Assembly (NCBI GenBank): GCA_963920635.1
Contig: OY987298.1
Span: 110,784,035-110,848,034, forward strand
Length of the DNA: 64,000 nt
Origin: Pseudeuparius sepicola
Lineage: Eukaryota; Arthropoda; Insecta; Coleoptera; Anthribidae
Direction of reading: 5' to 3'
The notes beneath the pieces were generated by a model, which was given only the letters and a program-made list of their open reading frames with translations, was not told the origin of the DNA and did no database searches. The translations under genes were made by a program, and so were the position numbers. This document shows positions 55,000 to 64,000 of this stretch, one piece after another. The number at the start of each line of letters is the position of its first letter. Position 1 is the stretch's first letter.

Positions 55000-56739
55000 C
55001 CGGTTAGTATGAACTAAATTACCAATAAGGTAGTTCTATGGTCACGTTATTCAGCAAGACAACTATAACGACTATCTACAGGGTGTTCCAAATCAGCATG
55101 TGCATATTTTAAGAAGCGGACAAATTCGAGTGGTCTAGGAATTTTGCAAAAAATAACGATTCCATGAATTTTTATCGCATTTGTTGCATATTTGCGGCAT
55201 TATTATATTATGATAAATTATTCCACATAATATACCTAATTAGTTTTTAGAGTTTAAGAAATACTCTTATTATACAAAAATAAATAATTTAATGGAGAAA
55301 ATGCAACAACAATTATTTCACCTATTGACATTTTTAACTTTTTATCGTATCTCTTTTGGCGGCCAGATTTGTTTATGGAAGAAGTTAATACTCATAGAAT
55401 TGATCCGTGATTAACCCAGAAAGCGAATGTAGCAACAACTTTTATTTACGATTAGAGCGAGGCGAAACATCTAACTAATTTCGAATTTATTTCCAGTTTT
55501 ACGGCACTTTACAAAATTCACATGTCAAGCAGAAATTACTGCCAAATATTAAGTATATTTCATGGGCGCTTTGTGCGCTTTGCCAAGAAAAACCGCAATA
55601 AATCTATTAATGCCGCATTAGAAAAGGTAGAGGCAATTAGAAATCTCAATACAGCGGCAAATGCACTTTATTTTTCGGTTAATCGGATAACAAACTAGAA
55701 ACACAATGCAGTTAATCTGAAACGATTCCATTAAATCAGATCACAAAAGACAATTATCTCTGTTCAAGTCATCAAGTGCGCGGCCTTTGTTAAGTATACG
55801 GGCCTCTTGTAGATGTCGGCCTCAAATGCGCGCCCTAATAAAAATGCCTTCGAGTGAGTTTTAGTTTGAAAGCACTTATTTAAACAAAAGCAATAAATTT
55901 GTGCTAAGCAGAACTTGATTAACTTATTGTGTCCAATAGTTTGGTTGGAAGTGGGCTTCGAAATTACGCTAGAGTAGTGTAGTTAATGAAAGTAACCATT
56001 TCATGCTGCATGTGTGAATTGCGATTGTATTTTATATTTTTTATGTATAGGAACATGGGGAAATATCCTAAACTGTAGTTTTGCATTGACGCTTTCCTGC
56101 AATTACGTAATTACCTAAGTTTCCTCTGACCAAAATGTAATTTTTGTTAGTGTATAATAAGAAAACTTTGTGGAGTTTAGCTTTATACTTTAATTGTACC
56201 TTATTTATAACATTTTTCTTTATTGTCGGAAATTTCTTTGTGGCGCAAACAGATCCATTTAATTTTTAATTGTTTTTTTTTTCGCCACAGAACCTGAAAC
56301 AATACTTATTAACGGAAAACTTTTTCAAGTTGTCAGGAAAAACCAGTGTTAAAAATACTGTGAGGTTTTCCAGTCAAAATTCATAAATCCCTGTGCTGCG
56401 CTGTGGAATCATTGAAAAAATATTGATAAACACAAAAGTAATGTATTTCTTTACAAAATGCCAACTAACAAAAAAAAAACAATTTAAATTATTGGACCTT
56501 ACTCAACAAAGTCACTGTCTAAGATGATATATTTTCTGTGCGTTTCCTGTTGTGGCACACCAGCCACCTTAACTGATATGGACTTACTGACTGGCAGGCT
56601 TCTGTATTTTTTAGATTTAGTTCGTTTATAGTATGTGGAGCGGTTTTTATATACTCGATTTTTGACCCGTATAAAGTTACAAAAAAATTAGTAAATTGAG
56701 ATGGCACAGATAAGAGCACTCTGTATATTTTGTATTGAA
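55000..56739. other. Unique-looking intronic DNA, no gene recognised
   Basis: An ACAGGGTGTTCC end lies near 55078. 55180-56020 lacks the repeat families of the window and has repeated GCAATAAA, AATGCCGCATTA and ATTAATTT-like words, a texture seen in conserved enhancers. This is only an impression. Confidence 0.4.
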
Positions 56740-57110
56740 CTTTTGCACACTAACACCTTGAGTGGTCCTATTGATCATTCAACTGTTTTGAGGGGATTCC
56801 ATGGCACACTTGACTTTGCAGGTGCCTTTAAAATTCCTATTTTGCTCAACTTTGACACCCTGCAGAATGGAACTCCCTGTATATTTTTTTTTATTCAAAT
56901 TTGGTATATAGGGGTTTTTGGGTGATCTGATTAACGCTGTGGAGCCAGATTTTAAATAAAAAAATGCCTAAATAGATTTTGTGAAAATCGGGGTTTAAAA
57001 AAAATCTTGCCGGCCCTGGAATTGCAATTTGACAAATGTGTTCACGTAGAAAGTGGCGCATTTTGAAGACCTTTGTATCAAAAAAAAATTTTTGAAAATA
57101 TCCCCACAAA
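56740..57110 (-). repeat. Repeat family A, single-arm copy
   Basis: GATTCCATGGCACACTTGAC, CTGATTAACGCTGTGG and TGCCGGCCCTGG match family A in minus orientation. Confidence 0.7.
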
Positions 57111-57140
57111 TCAATTTTTTATTAATTTGTGTTCCCTATA

Positions 57141-58471
57141 CAGGGTGTCCAGTAAGTACGTGGACATATCGTAGGAGCAGGTAGGGGATGTCAAAATATT
57201 ACGATTAAGCTTAACATCTACGGGTCAAATCTCAATAGTTGTTACTGAGGTACGCAGGGCGCTGTAGTAATTTTTTTGAAATTGAATTATGGCAATATCT
57301 CCCTGCTGGGTTTCTGGGGATGGAGAATAAGGTGAAAATGTCAATTTATACGTGTCTTACAGAGGGCCCAACTTGCGCTGTTTTTGGATAGTGCTTTTAC
57401 TCATCTACTGCTTTCAAATGTTACAGATCAACTGTACAGGGTGTTCCCGTATATTTTGACCCTCCCCTAGAGCCATTATGTTTCGAGTTAGAAAAAAATG
57501 ACGGTAAGAAGGTATGTATTGTCCCAAAAATAAGTTGACATGTTTTTTCCATGGCAACCTTGATTAAATATAAATATGGTATAGATATTTATTTGCAATT
57601 TGGAATATCATGCGAATGCTTAGAGCAAATATATAACATATTTATATTGTTAGAATCTGAAATATGCGTGCAATTAAAAAATCCACAAATATACAGGGTG
57701 TTCCATTAAAAAAGTAAGTTTATATTTTTTCATAAATTTGCGACGCTCATTTGTTTTATCTAGTAACAGATCCTAGCGGTTCAGAAAAAACCCTACAACT
57801 TTCATTTAAGTAATTTTTTTCTAACTCGAAAAATAAAGGCTCTAGGGGTGGGTCAAAATATACGGGAACACCCTGTACATTAAAAATGAAGAAAAAAATG
57901 CCAAATGACCATTGGTGGAAACACATTTGTTTTCTTGAAATAGGGTGTCCAAATTTTGTCGAGTTTCAATCCGTTCCATTTTGAAAGTGAACATTTTTTG
58001 GGACATTGTTCATATATGGTTTTGCAATTTTATTTTTCGAATATTGAAGTCAACAGGGGCACGTTTAGGCAATTTAAAAGCAAACGCTTGATTTGATCGT
58101 TATGAAACAAAAGTACCTCTTTATTGCAGAATGAAAAGATGCACTAAAATGATGGACCTGCAGGGCCAAAAAGATAACCTGAAAAGTTTCGAGTAAAAGC
58201 ACGATCCAAAAACAGCGCAAGTGGCTTCGTCTGTGAGATACGTATAAATTTACATTTTCAGCTTATTCTCCATCCCCAAAAACACACCAGTGCCAAATTT
58301 CAGTTCAGCAGCTTGATTATTTTGGGAGATATTGCCATAATTCAATTTCAAAAAAAGAACTACAACGCAGTAACGATTGAGATTTGACCCGTAGATATTA
58401 AGCTTAATCGTAATATTTTGACGTACCCTACCTGCCACCGCGACATGTCCACCTACTTACCGGACACCCTG
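57141..58471. mobile_element. 1.33-kb TA-flanked foldback, outer element
   Basis: Left end CAGGGTGTCCAGTAAGTACG and inverted right end CAGGGTGTCCGGTAAGTAGG, with TA at 57139-57140 and 58472-58473. Arms of about 270 bases share CGATTAAGCTTAA and GGCAATATCTCCC. The middle is occupied by another foldback (57437-57875). Non-coding; probably mobilised by a Tc1/mariner-class transposase. Confidence 0.8.
57437..57875. mobile_element. TA-flanked foldback nested inside the previous one
   Basis: CAGGGTGTTCCCGTATATTT and its exact inverse, with TA at 57435-57436 and 57876-57877. The arms continue as TTGACCC and CTCTAGGGG-type sequence and a TTCTAACTCG/CGAGTTAGAA block. A further TATACAGGGTGTTCCATT start at about 57692 shows a third layer. 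Confidence 0.8.
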
Positions 58472-58934
58472 TATATCATATCAGCATTTATTTTAGGAAA
58501 TACGGACAACTTGTGCAGTGGAATTCAGTAAAATATTATTGATTATTGCCAGTTATTTAAAGAGAAGTTAGTCTAGATAGAGAACACAAAGTACAATATC
58601 AGACAGTTGGCTAGGTTATAGTTCTGTAGTCATGACACTTTGAGTTGACATTTTTTGAGAAAGGAGATTCTTTTCTATTGTTACATTGCTAAGTTTACCT
58701 AAAGTTGCCGAAGATTAACAATATGCATAAAACGTATGCTAAAAGTCAAAGTAGTTGAAAATAATATAAGGTATAGCACTCACTAAAAAAATTAATTATT
58801 TTTTCAATATTGGCCAGTACCTGGACCAACACTATATTAAAGACGCGAGCATGACGTCATATTTCATTGTTGTTTGCGGACTGGAGTGATGCTACTCGAC
58901 GAAAAAAATGGCGACTTATTATAGGTTATAACAG

Positions 58935-58976
58935 GGGTATTCTCATTGACATACTTAGTATGTCAATGGGTATTCT
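58935..58976. repeat. 24-bp mini-palindrome between 9-bp direct repeats
   Basis: GGGTATTCT (58935-58943), then CATTGACATACTTAGTATGTCAAT, then GGGTATTCT again (58968-58976). The palindrome has an 11-base stem, counting the following G, and a 3-base centre. Confidence 0.85.
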
Positions 58977-58979
58977 ATA

Positions 58980-61058
58980 TATTCTGTGGTTATAGGTATC
59001 TCAATTTCTGACGTTTTGAATGTCCCATATTTTAAATATCCAGCTTTATTACCAGTTCCGTCCTTTTTACGGTCACGAATTCTCTTTGCATTCAATATTT
59101 CGCAGTTTTGTTATATTACCAGAGCTTTTATTGGTAGATTTGTTTGTGATAATATGAAATTTGTATGCTCATGAAGAAAATCGTATGCACAGACCATTAT
59201 GTGAATTGCAGAAGAATAAACACTATTTTGGAATTAAGGCATGATATATTCAACTAGTTGAAGAAGCTAAAAAATTATGGATATTATATTTTGGAACAGT
59301 ATTTTGTAACGTATGCAAGAATTAAAATAGAAAATTTTGTTTATAGCCCCAAAGCGAACCAATGGTCCACTATATAAGAAGAAACTCAAAAATCTAATGC
59401 GTTTTATACTTACGCTACAACTAGCCATGGACTTCAAACCAGAAGGTACCAAATATTCTTGCTTGCTTTTTAGACTTAATAAAATCTATGAATGTATATG
59501 CCAAGTAAGCTTGTAAAATTAAAGGAACACTCGAAGGAACATAACAAACGAGCATTTTATTTTAATTTGGAGTTGGATGTTAAATTCGTTGTAACACACA
59601 TTTGCATGCTTTTATTTTATAAAAAAATCGGCAACAATGGTGTTTTTAACATTAATCCATCCTGTCCATTTTTTCGTCGTGTGGCGCCAGTGGCGATCGC
59701 TTGACACAGCGCTATGCACAGGTCCTTAATGAAGTGTCGGTCCAGCCAGTACAAACCATTTGGGAGAACTAAAATTTTTTGCCAGCAAAAAATTCACTCA
59801 GTATAAAGAGAATACGTTAATTAATATAACTATAGTGATAAACAACTTTTCTTAGTAAAATATTTTCCTAAGTTGAAAAGGCCACTACACTCTTGAAGGT
59901 ATTCTTAATTTTGGAATTACGTTTTCTATGTTTGAATATTGACAATTTAGTTCACGGACATGCAGAACTTACCCAACTCAAGTAGATAATTTGAATTCGA
60001 TTTAAGTAAAATCTCACACTTTCTGGTCTTTCTGCCCGTCAGTCTAGGTATTCTAAATAGCCTCGGAAGTTTGCCAAACAAAACCTGGGACGCCCTATAT
60101 AAATATTAATTAATAAAACTAATCAATAGAAAGATCAAGCTCCACTTTTCTAGTTGTGCGACGTTTTAATAGGTCATATCGAAATTATTATAATTAACAC
60201 CCACCCAGTAAAGAACGAAACCACGCCAAATTTCGATTTTGAATAATTCATTTTTATATTCTTAGGTAAGATGTTTTTTATTGCAAGTATTAATTTATTT
60301 GTTAAGTTACTTTATACCGGGGAGTTTCAAGGCTGGCATTGACAGAACTATTCTTTTGGCATTTATTATGTATAATAGGTTATTTTATATGGTTATATAG
60401 GAAACTGCAGTTACTCGATTTTTGTGTGCCTTAATCAATCCAAAAATGAAAATAGAAATTTAAGTTTCGAATTTGTCAATGTAACATTTTAAATCTTAAA
60501 TCTCAGATGGCACCACACGTTGATTTTGAATTACTTATACCTATCCAGGGAACATTTATATATTTGACTTTGTCACGAGCCTATAAAACTCACTATATAA
60601 ATTATTGCGTAGAAGGCTTACATTTAAAATTTCACTTTATATTACATACCTACTTCTCTAAGTAACCTATTGGGTGTGGTCGAGGAATTTACTTTAAATA
60701 TCTCTTGGGCTATATATTAGGTACTTCTAAATCATCAAAAATTAGTTCAAATACCTGCTTATTTTTCGGCAAAAAAATTTCCCAAAATTTATATTCGATA
60801 AATTAGTTTACGTAAAACCTCGAAAACTAAAGTTTCAGCAAAAAATGGTTTCCGTGTGTAGCCGGGTGTTCCACGATAACTTTCGAAATTTCGACTTCAA
60901 ATTTTGTGTACTATAGGGAATGGGATACCTACCTAGCTCAGATTGCTTTTGGTAAAGTCAATCTGCGCGAAGGGGTGGAAATGGGAGGGGATGAAAAATA
61001 TATTACTTACCTAGTTTTTCGCAATACTTAACAATAGTTTATAGACGACAAAATTAGT
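58980..61058. other. Intronic DNA, no gene recognised
   Basis: AT-rich. Short frames (59492-59704 and others) lack domains. A GGGTGTTCCACGATAAC fragment near 60865 resembles CAGGGTG-type ends. Confidence 0.45.
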
Positions 61059-61502
61059 ATAGGTACCAGGGGCGTGCAGTCCATGGAAGCAAGGGAAGCA
61101 GTGCTTCCCCTAAACCAAAACAATTTTTTTGAATTTTTAAACAGGAAGCAATTAGTTTAGTTACCTAGGTATATCAAAAACGCTAAAAATTATCTTATAT
61201 ATCATATATCAAATCTACAATATGTTATGCCTATAGCAAATGCGGAGTTGATTCCGACTGCGCCCATCCACATGCAGACGCGACAGTATAGTACAATGTA
61301 AGCTATGCCGGCCGCTAGCTTTTCTGTAGCATTCGATAGTCGAGATGTTATTGAACTTTCCACCTCCACCGCACTGGCTGACGCGAATGAGAACGCCTGT
61401 TTTAAGCTGGCGTGGAAGCTATCGTTGCAGTCGGTTCTTTGTTTAGTTTAGTTGGTTTTGATATCTGCGTTGGTGCGTCGCGCGCGTCGTATCTCGGGCG
61501 AT

Positions 61503-61590
61503 ATGGAAGACAATACAGACATGGACATGCAAATACCGTCAACTTCGGCTGTCGGGAATGACGTTGAAAATGTTAAAGTTGGACAATTAA
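61503..61590 (+). pseudogene. Putative first exon of a hAT transposase
   Basis: ATG at 61503 reads MEDNTDMDMQIPSTSAVGND and on to VGQL, followed by A|GTAAGAGTG, a good donor. Acidic, serine/threonine-containing leaders before the zinc-finger part are common in insect hAT proteins. Without splicing the frame runs to a stop at 61635. Family assignment rests on the element ends rather than on this sequence. Confidence 0.5.
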
Positions 61591-61637
61591 GTAAGAGTGT
61601 GTGTGAATGTGTAGTGTGTGCCTTAATAATAAAGTGA

Positions 61638-61865
61638 TTTTCAACATTAAACTTTGCGGATAAGCTTCAATTAATTACAAACGGAAGAGCAAAGCCCCCT
61701 ATGAAAAATTTAACCACAAAAATGAATGAATGACTTTCACAAATATCGCTGTTGTCTATTAAGAATATACTTCTCCAGAACATGTTAGAGCATCGACGTT
61801 TTTATGATGACGTCATTGACGAATTCGCAAAAAGTGATCGAAGAATCGAATTACATTACAAATAG
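61638..61865 (+). pseudogene. hAT transposase remnant, N-terminal scrap joined to the C-terminus
   Basis: One frame reads FADKLQLITNGRAKPPMKNL then TTKMNE and a stop (61731). The same frame goes on as LSQISLLSIKNILLQNMLEH then RRFYDDVIDEFAKSDRRIEL and a stop at 61865. LLSI... followed by DD(L/V)IDEFA..xRR is the usual end of the hAT dimerisation region. The roughly 500 or more residues expected between the two parts are missing, so the element has lost its catalytic core. Confidence 0.6.
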
Positions 61866-61925
61866 GTAAGTTTTTAAACATTGCTTCCCTTACTTAAAAT
61901 GTCACCGCACGCCTCTGATAGGTAC

Positions 61926-64000
61926 ATAATTTTTACCATAGAGAGCATTTTTAATATCATAAAAGGGAGTGCTTGAGAGGGGTGCAAAGGGATGAATTTG
62001 AAAATAGCGAGATGATGAAATTGTGAAAAAGTGAAAATACCTATGTCAGGTGTATTGAGCGATTTGTGTTTCTATTTATATCCAGTCCTGAATTTCTGTA
62101 GTTGACGGAGAAAAGTTCTCTCTGTCAAAACTAATTTAGTGCAACAAAAGGGTACAACAAGCAATCTCTTTCGACATTTCGACTTGGAGTGAAAGTTTGG
62201 GAGAAATTATTGAAGTGCACTGGATGTAAAAGCAAAAATTCCTCCATAAGTACCTATACCTACATTTTCATTCATTCTGGCAATTCACGTGCGCTCATTC
62301 AATTAATCAGTAATTGCGGCATTTACCAAACATGTCCACATTGGTTAATTAATAAGATAATTACAAAGTTCCTCCAAGATTTCACGTCTAATTGTTTCAT
62401 TCGGCCGCGGAGCACCATTTTGGCTGGTTAGGGCGCAGGCGGAGAATTAAAATAGTTGTGAATTCGGTTAGCCGAGTGGTTTACACAATTAGGCTGGTGT
62501 ATTAAATGATATAATTTGAAGCTTTAAACACCAACTTCCGTCACATGCAGACGCGTTAACAACGTGCGCTGCGTCATATGTGTACGGCGACACCATACGA
62601 AGAATATACAAGTAGGTATACGACGGTAGATAGTTTTTAAAAAAATAGACAGGATGGTCCAACTTTTATGGGCAAAACTTTAAGAATCAAAAATCTATCA
62701 ATTTTTTCAAGTTTTCATTTATTTTCCCTACAGGAAGAGAGTTAAGGCAAACATATTTGGCACAGTTTCATTTCAGTTTTATCGTTGAGTGAAGAATTCC
62801 TTCACTGATCGGTTTTATTAAATGCTATAAAAAACTGGGAAAAAATCTTAATTTTACAATCAATTCTAAGAAAAATATCTTTTTGACTTTTTTCAAAAAT
62901 GTACTATTTTTTGTAAAATCATCTTTATTCGTTTTAAATTTTTTAGCAGAAGAAAATCAAAGTACTTACGTCTAGGCTTTTTTAAATTTTACACACCAGT
63001 TTCCATCATGAAAAAGTTTCCTTAATATCATTTTAACGTGAAAGCTACAGTAAGAGCCCTTTTCTAAGAAAAAAAAAACTAAATTCAAAGAAGGCCTAGA
63101 GGCTTTTAAAATTAATTTCGTTCAGTTACCCAGGTTTTCATTCTAAACAAGTTTTCTTAATAACATTTTGTCGTTAAAATTGATTTTTCGAAACTACATA
63201 ATCATATCACACATTAGTTTCAAACCAAACACGGCTAAATTCTAGAAGCTCAAATTTAAACTTTAATTATTTCGTATTTTACATGAGTAAATTATTTATA
63301 TATTTTTTGTTCCTAAGCGCAGAATTATGCGCAATGGGGGCCATGAGCGGTATATGTATGTTATAAAAGTATGTGGTGTATCTACTGTCAAAGAAAATAT
63401 AGTTCCACAATAAAAGGCTCCTTAGAATGACATTATGTCAAATAATGGAATCCAACGTAACTTAGACCTCAAAAGTCAGGAGTTTCTTTTATATCATTAT
63501 ATCACGTAATAGAAGGCTGAATTGAAGAATAACTGTGATGTAATAGTATTAGGTACACATAGCAGTGGAAGCAGTAGTGAGCGATCAAAATATATCAGAA
63601 AGAACAGTTTTAATTCTAACTATAAAATTTTGCCTCTATTTTTATTTGACTCAAAATGCTATTTTCTCGACAACGATGTTTCGTAATGTGAAGTAGATTT
63701 AGTATAGAATAATTTATAAACGGCATGAAAAATCCAAATAAACTTCTAACTATTTAAGTGGTATTAATAAATAAAAAATATGCCGTCTAAAAATAATCAC
63801 GATTTGGTGACATTAGCAGCTGTTTGTATGAAATATATTAAACAAAAATGTTACTGAAGGGAGTCTAATTTATAAATACATATGTATATTCCTTAGCTAC
63901 TCATATTCATATCGTATTACATGTAAAGGCGATAAATTCAATATACAACCAGAACATTTTACCAACATTATTTTTTCATCGATTTTGCGAGAATTTCACA
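61926..64000. other. Intronic DNA, no gene recognised
   Basis: An ACAGGATGGTCCAAC end at about 62650 has no partner. 62971-63045 and 63092-63180 look like a diverged direct duplication (GTCTAGGCTTTT / GCCTAGAGGCTTTT, then TTTCTTAATA blocks). No exon. Confidence 0.45.

Larger units (their letters stand above)
61067..61917 (+). mobile_element. hAT element, internally deleted, with coding remnants
   Basis: Ends CAGGGGCGTGCAGT and, inverted, CAGAGGCGTGCGGT, with a perfect 8-bp duplication ATAGGTAC at 61059-61066 and 61918-61925. Both ends also carry GGGAAGCA-type words (AGGGAAGCAGTGCTTCCC near 61088, TTGCTTCCCT near 61881). 851 bp, short for an autonomous hAT of 2.5-4 kb, but parts of a transposase frame remain inside. 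Confidence 0.9.

Noticed and set aside
62464..62500. TTAGCCGAGTGG as a tRNA-Leu/Ser A box
   Set aside because: No B box at the right distance and no acceptor pairing.

Overview
The window is AT-rich eukaryotic, almost certainly insect, genomic DNA that is nearly all intron. The one piece of host coding sequence I can support is a 117-bp internal exon on the minus strand at 25005-25121. It has consensus splice sites on both sides and encodes a stretch typical of ETS1/Pointed transcription factors: a PLTP MAP-kinase site followed by the start of the Pointed (PNT/SAM) domain. No other exon of that gene was recognised. If it is read correctly, the exon sits between introns of at least 25.0 kb (downstream in transcription, low coordinates) and 38.9 kb (upstream, high coordinates). 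Insect order cannot be fixed from the sequence. The compact AAG|GTAAGT splice sites, tRNA-derived SINEs, Tc1/mariner, hAT and piggyBac-type elements and TA-flanked CAGGGTG foldbacks are all compatible with an insect.

The introns are packed with mobile DNA, much of it nested. 1-9.7 kb: a tRNA-iMet-like SINE, a GC-rich island, half of a piggyBac-type MITE, a foldback carrying a decayed transposase C-terminus, and several TA-flanked foldback MITEs. 9.7-20 kb: unique AT-rich DNA, then a foldback split by a hAT-type MITE (15.0-16.0 kb), then a mariner-like element (16107-17846) whose right terminal repeat was later split by a TTAA-flanked MITE. 20-25 kb: an inverted pair of tRNA-like SINEs and a hAT element with an 8-bp target duplication. 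The Pointed-type exon follows. Just upstream of it in transcription lie a 182-bp MITE and a 1.66-kb inverted-repeat element.

27.6-34 kb is mostly unrecognised unique DNA with small transposase relics. 34.3-36.5 kb holds a GC-rich segment, a decayed THAP zinc-finger domain and a 676-bp element with long terminal repeats and a 9-bp duplication. 39-41.5 kb has two hAT elements with perfect 8-bp duplications, each enclosing further foldbacks, separated by a GC-rich 577-bp inverted-repeat unit. 43-46 kb contains a hAT-like element, a 330-bp tandem duplication and a 50-bp near-perfect palindrome. 47-54.7 kb contains SINEs (two copies share 80 identical bases), a palindromic CAGGGTG element and a nearly intact Tc1-like transposase with one evident frameshift. 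57-58.5 kb is one TA-flanked foldback inside another. 61067-61917 is an internally deleted hAT that still keeps both ends of a transposase reading frame.

No CRISPR array, rRNA, functional tRNA or complete host gene was seen. Elements act together only in the sense of a nested record of insertions: CAGGGTG foldbacks and mariner copies are the oldest hosts, and hAT, TTAA-type and mini-palindrome insertions sit inside them. All computations were by eye, so boundaries without a stated target duplication are approximate.
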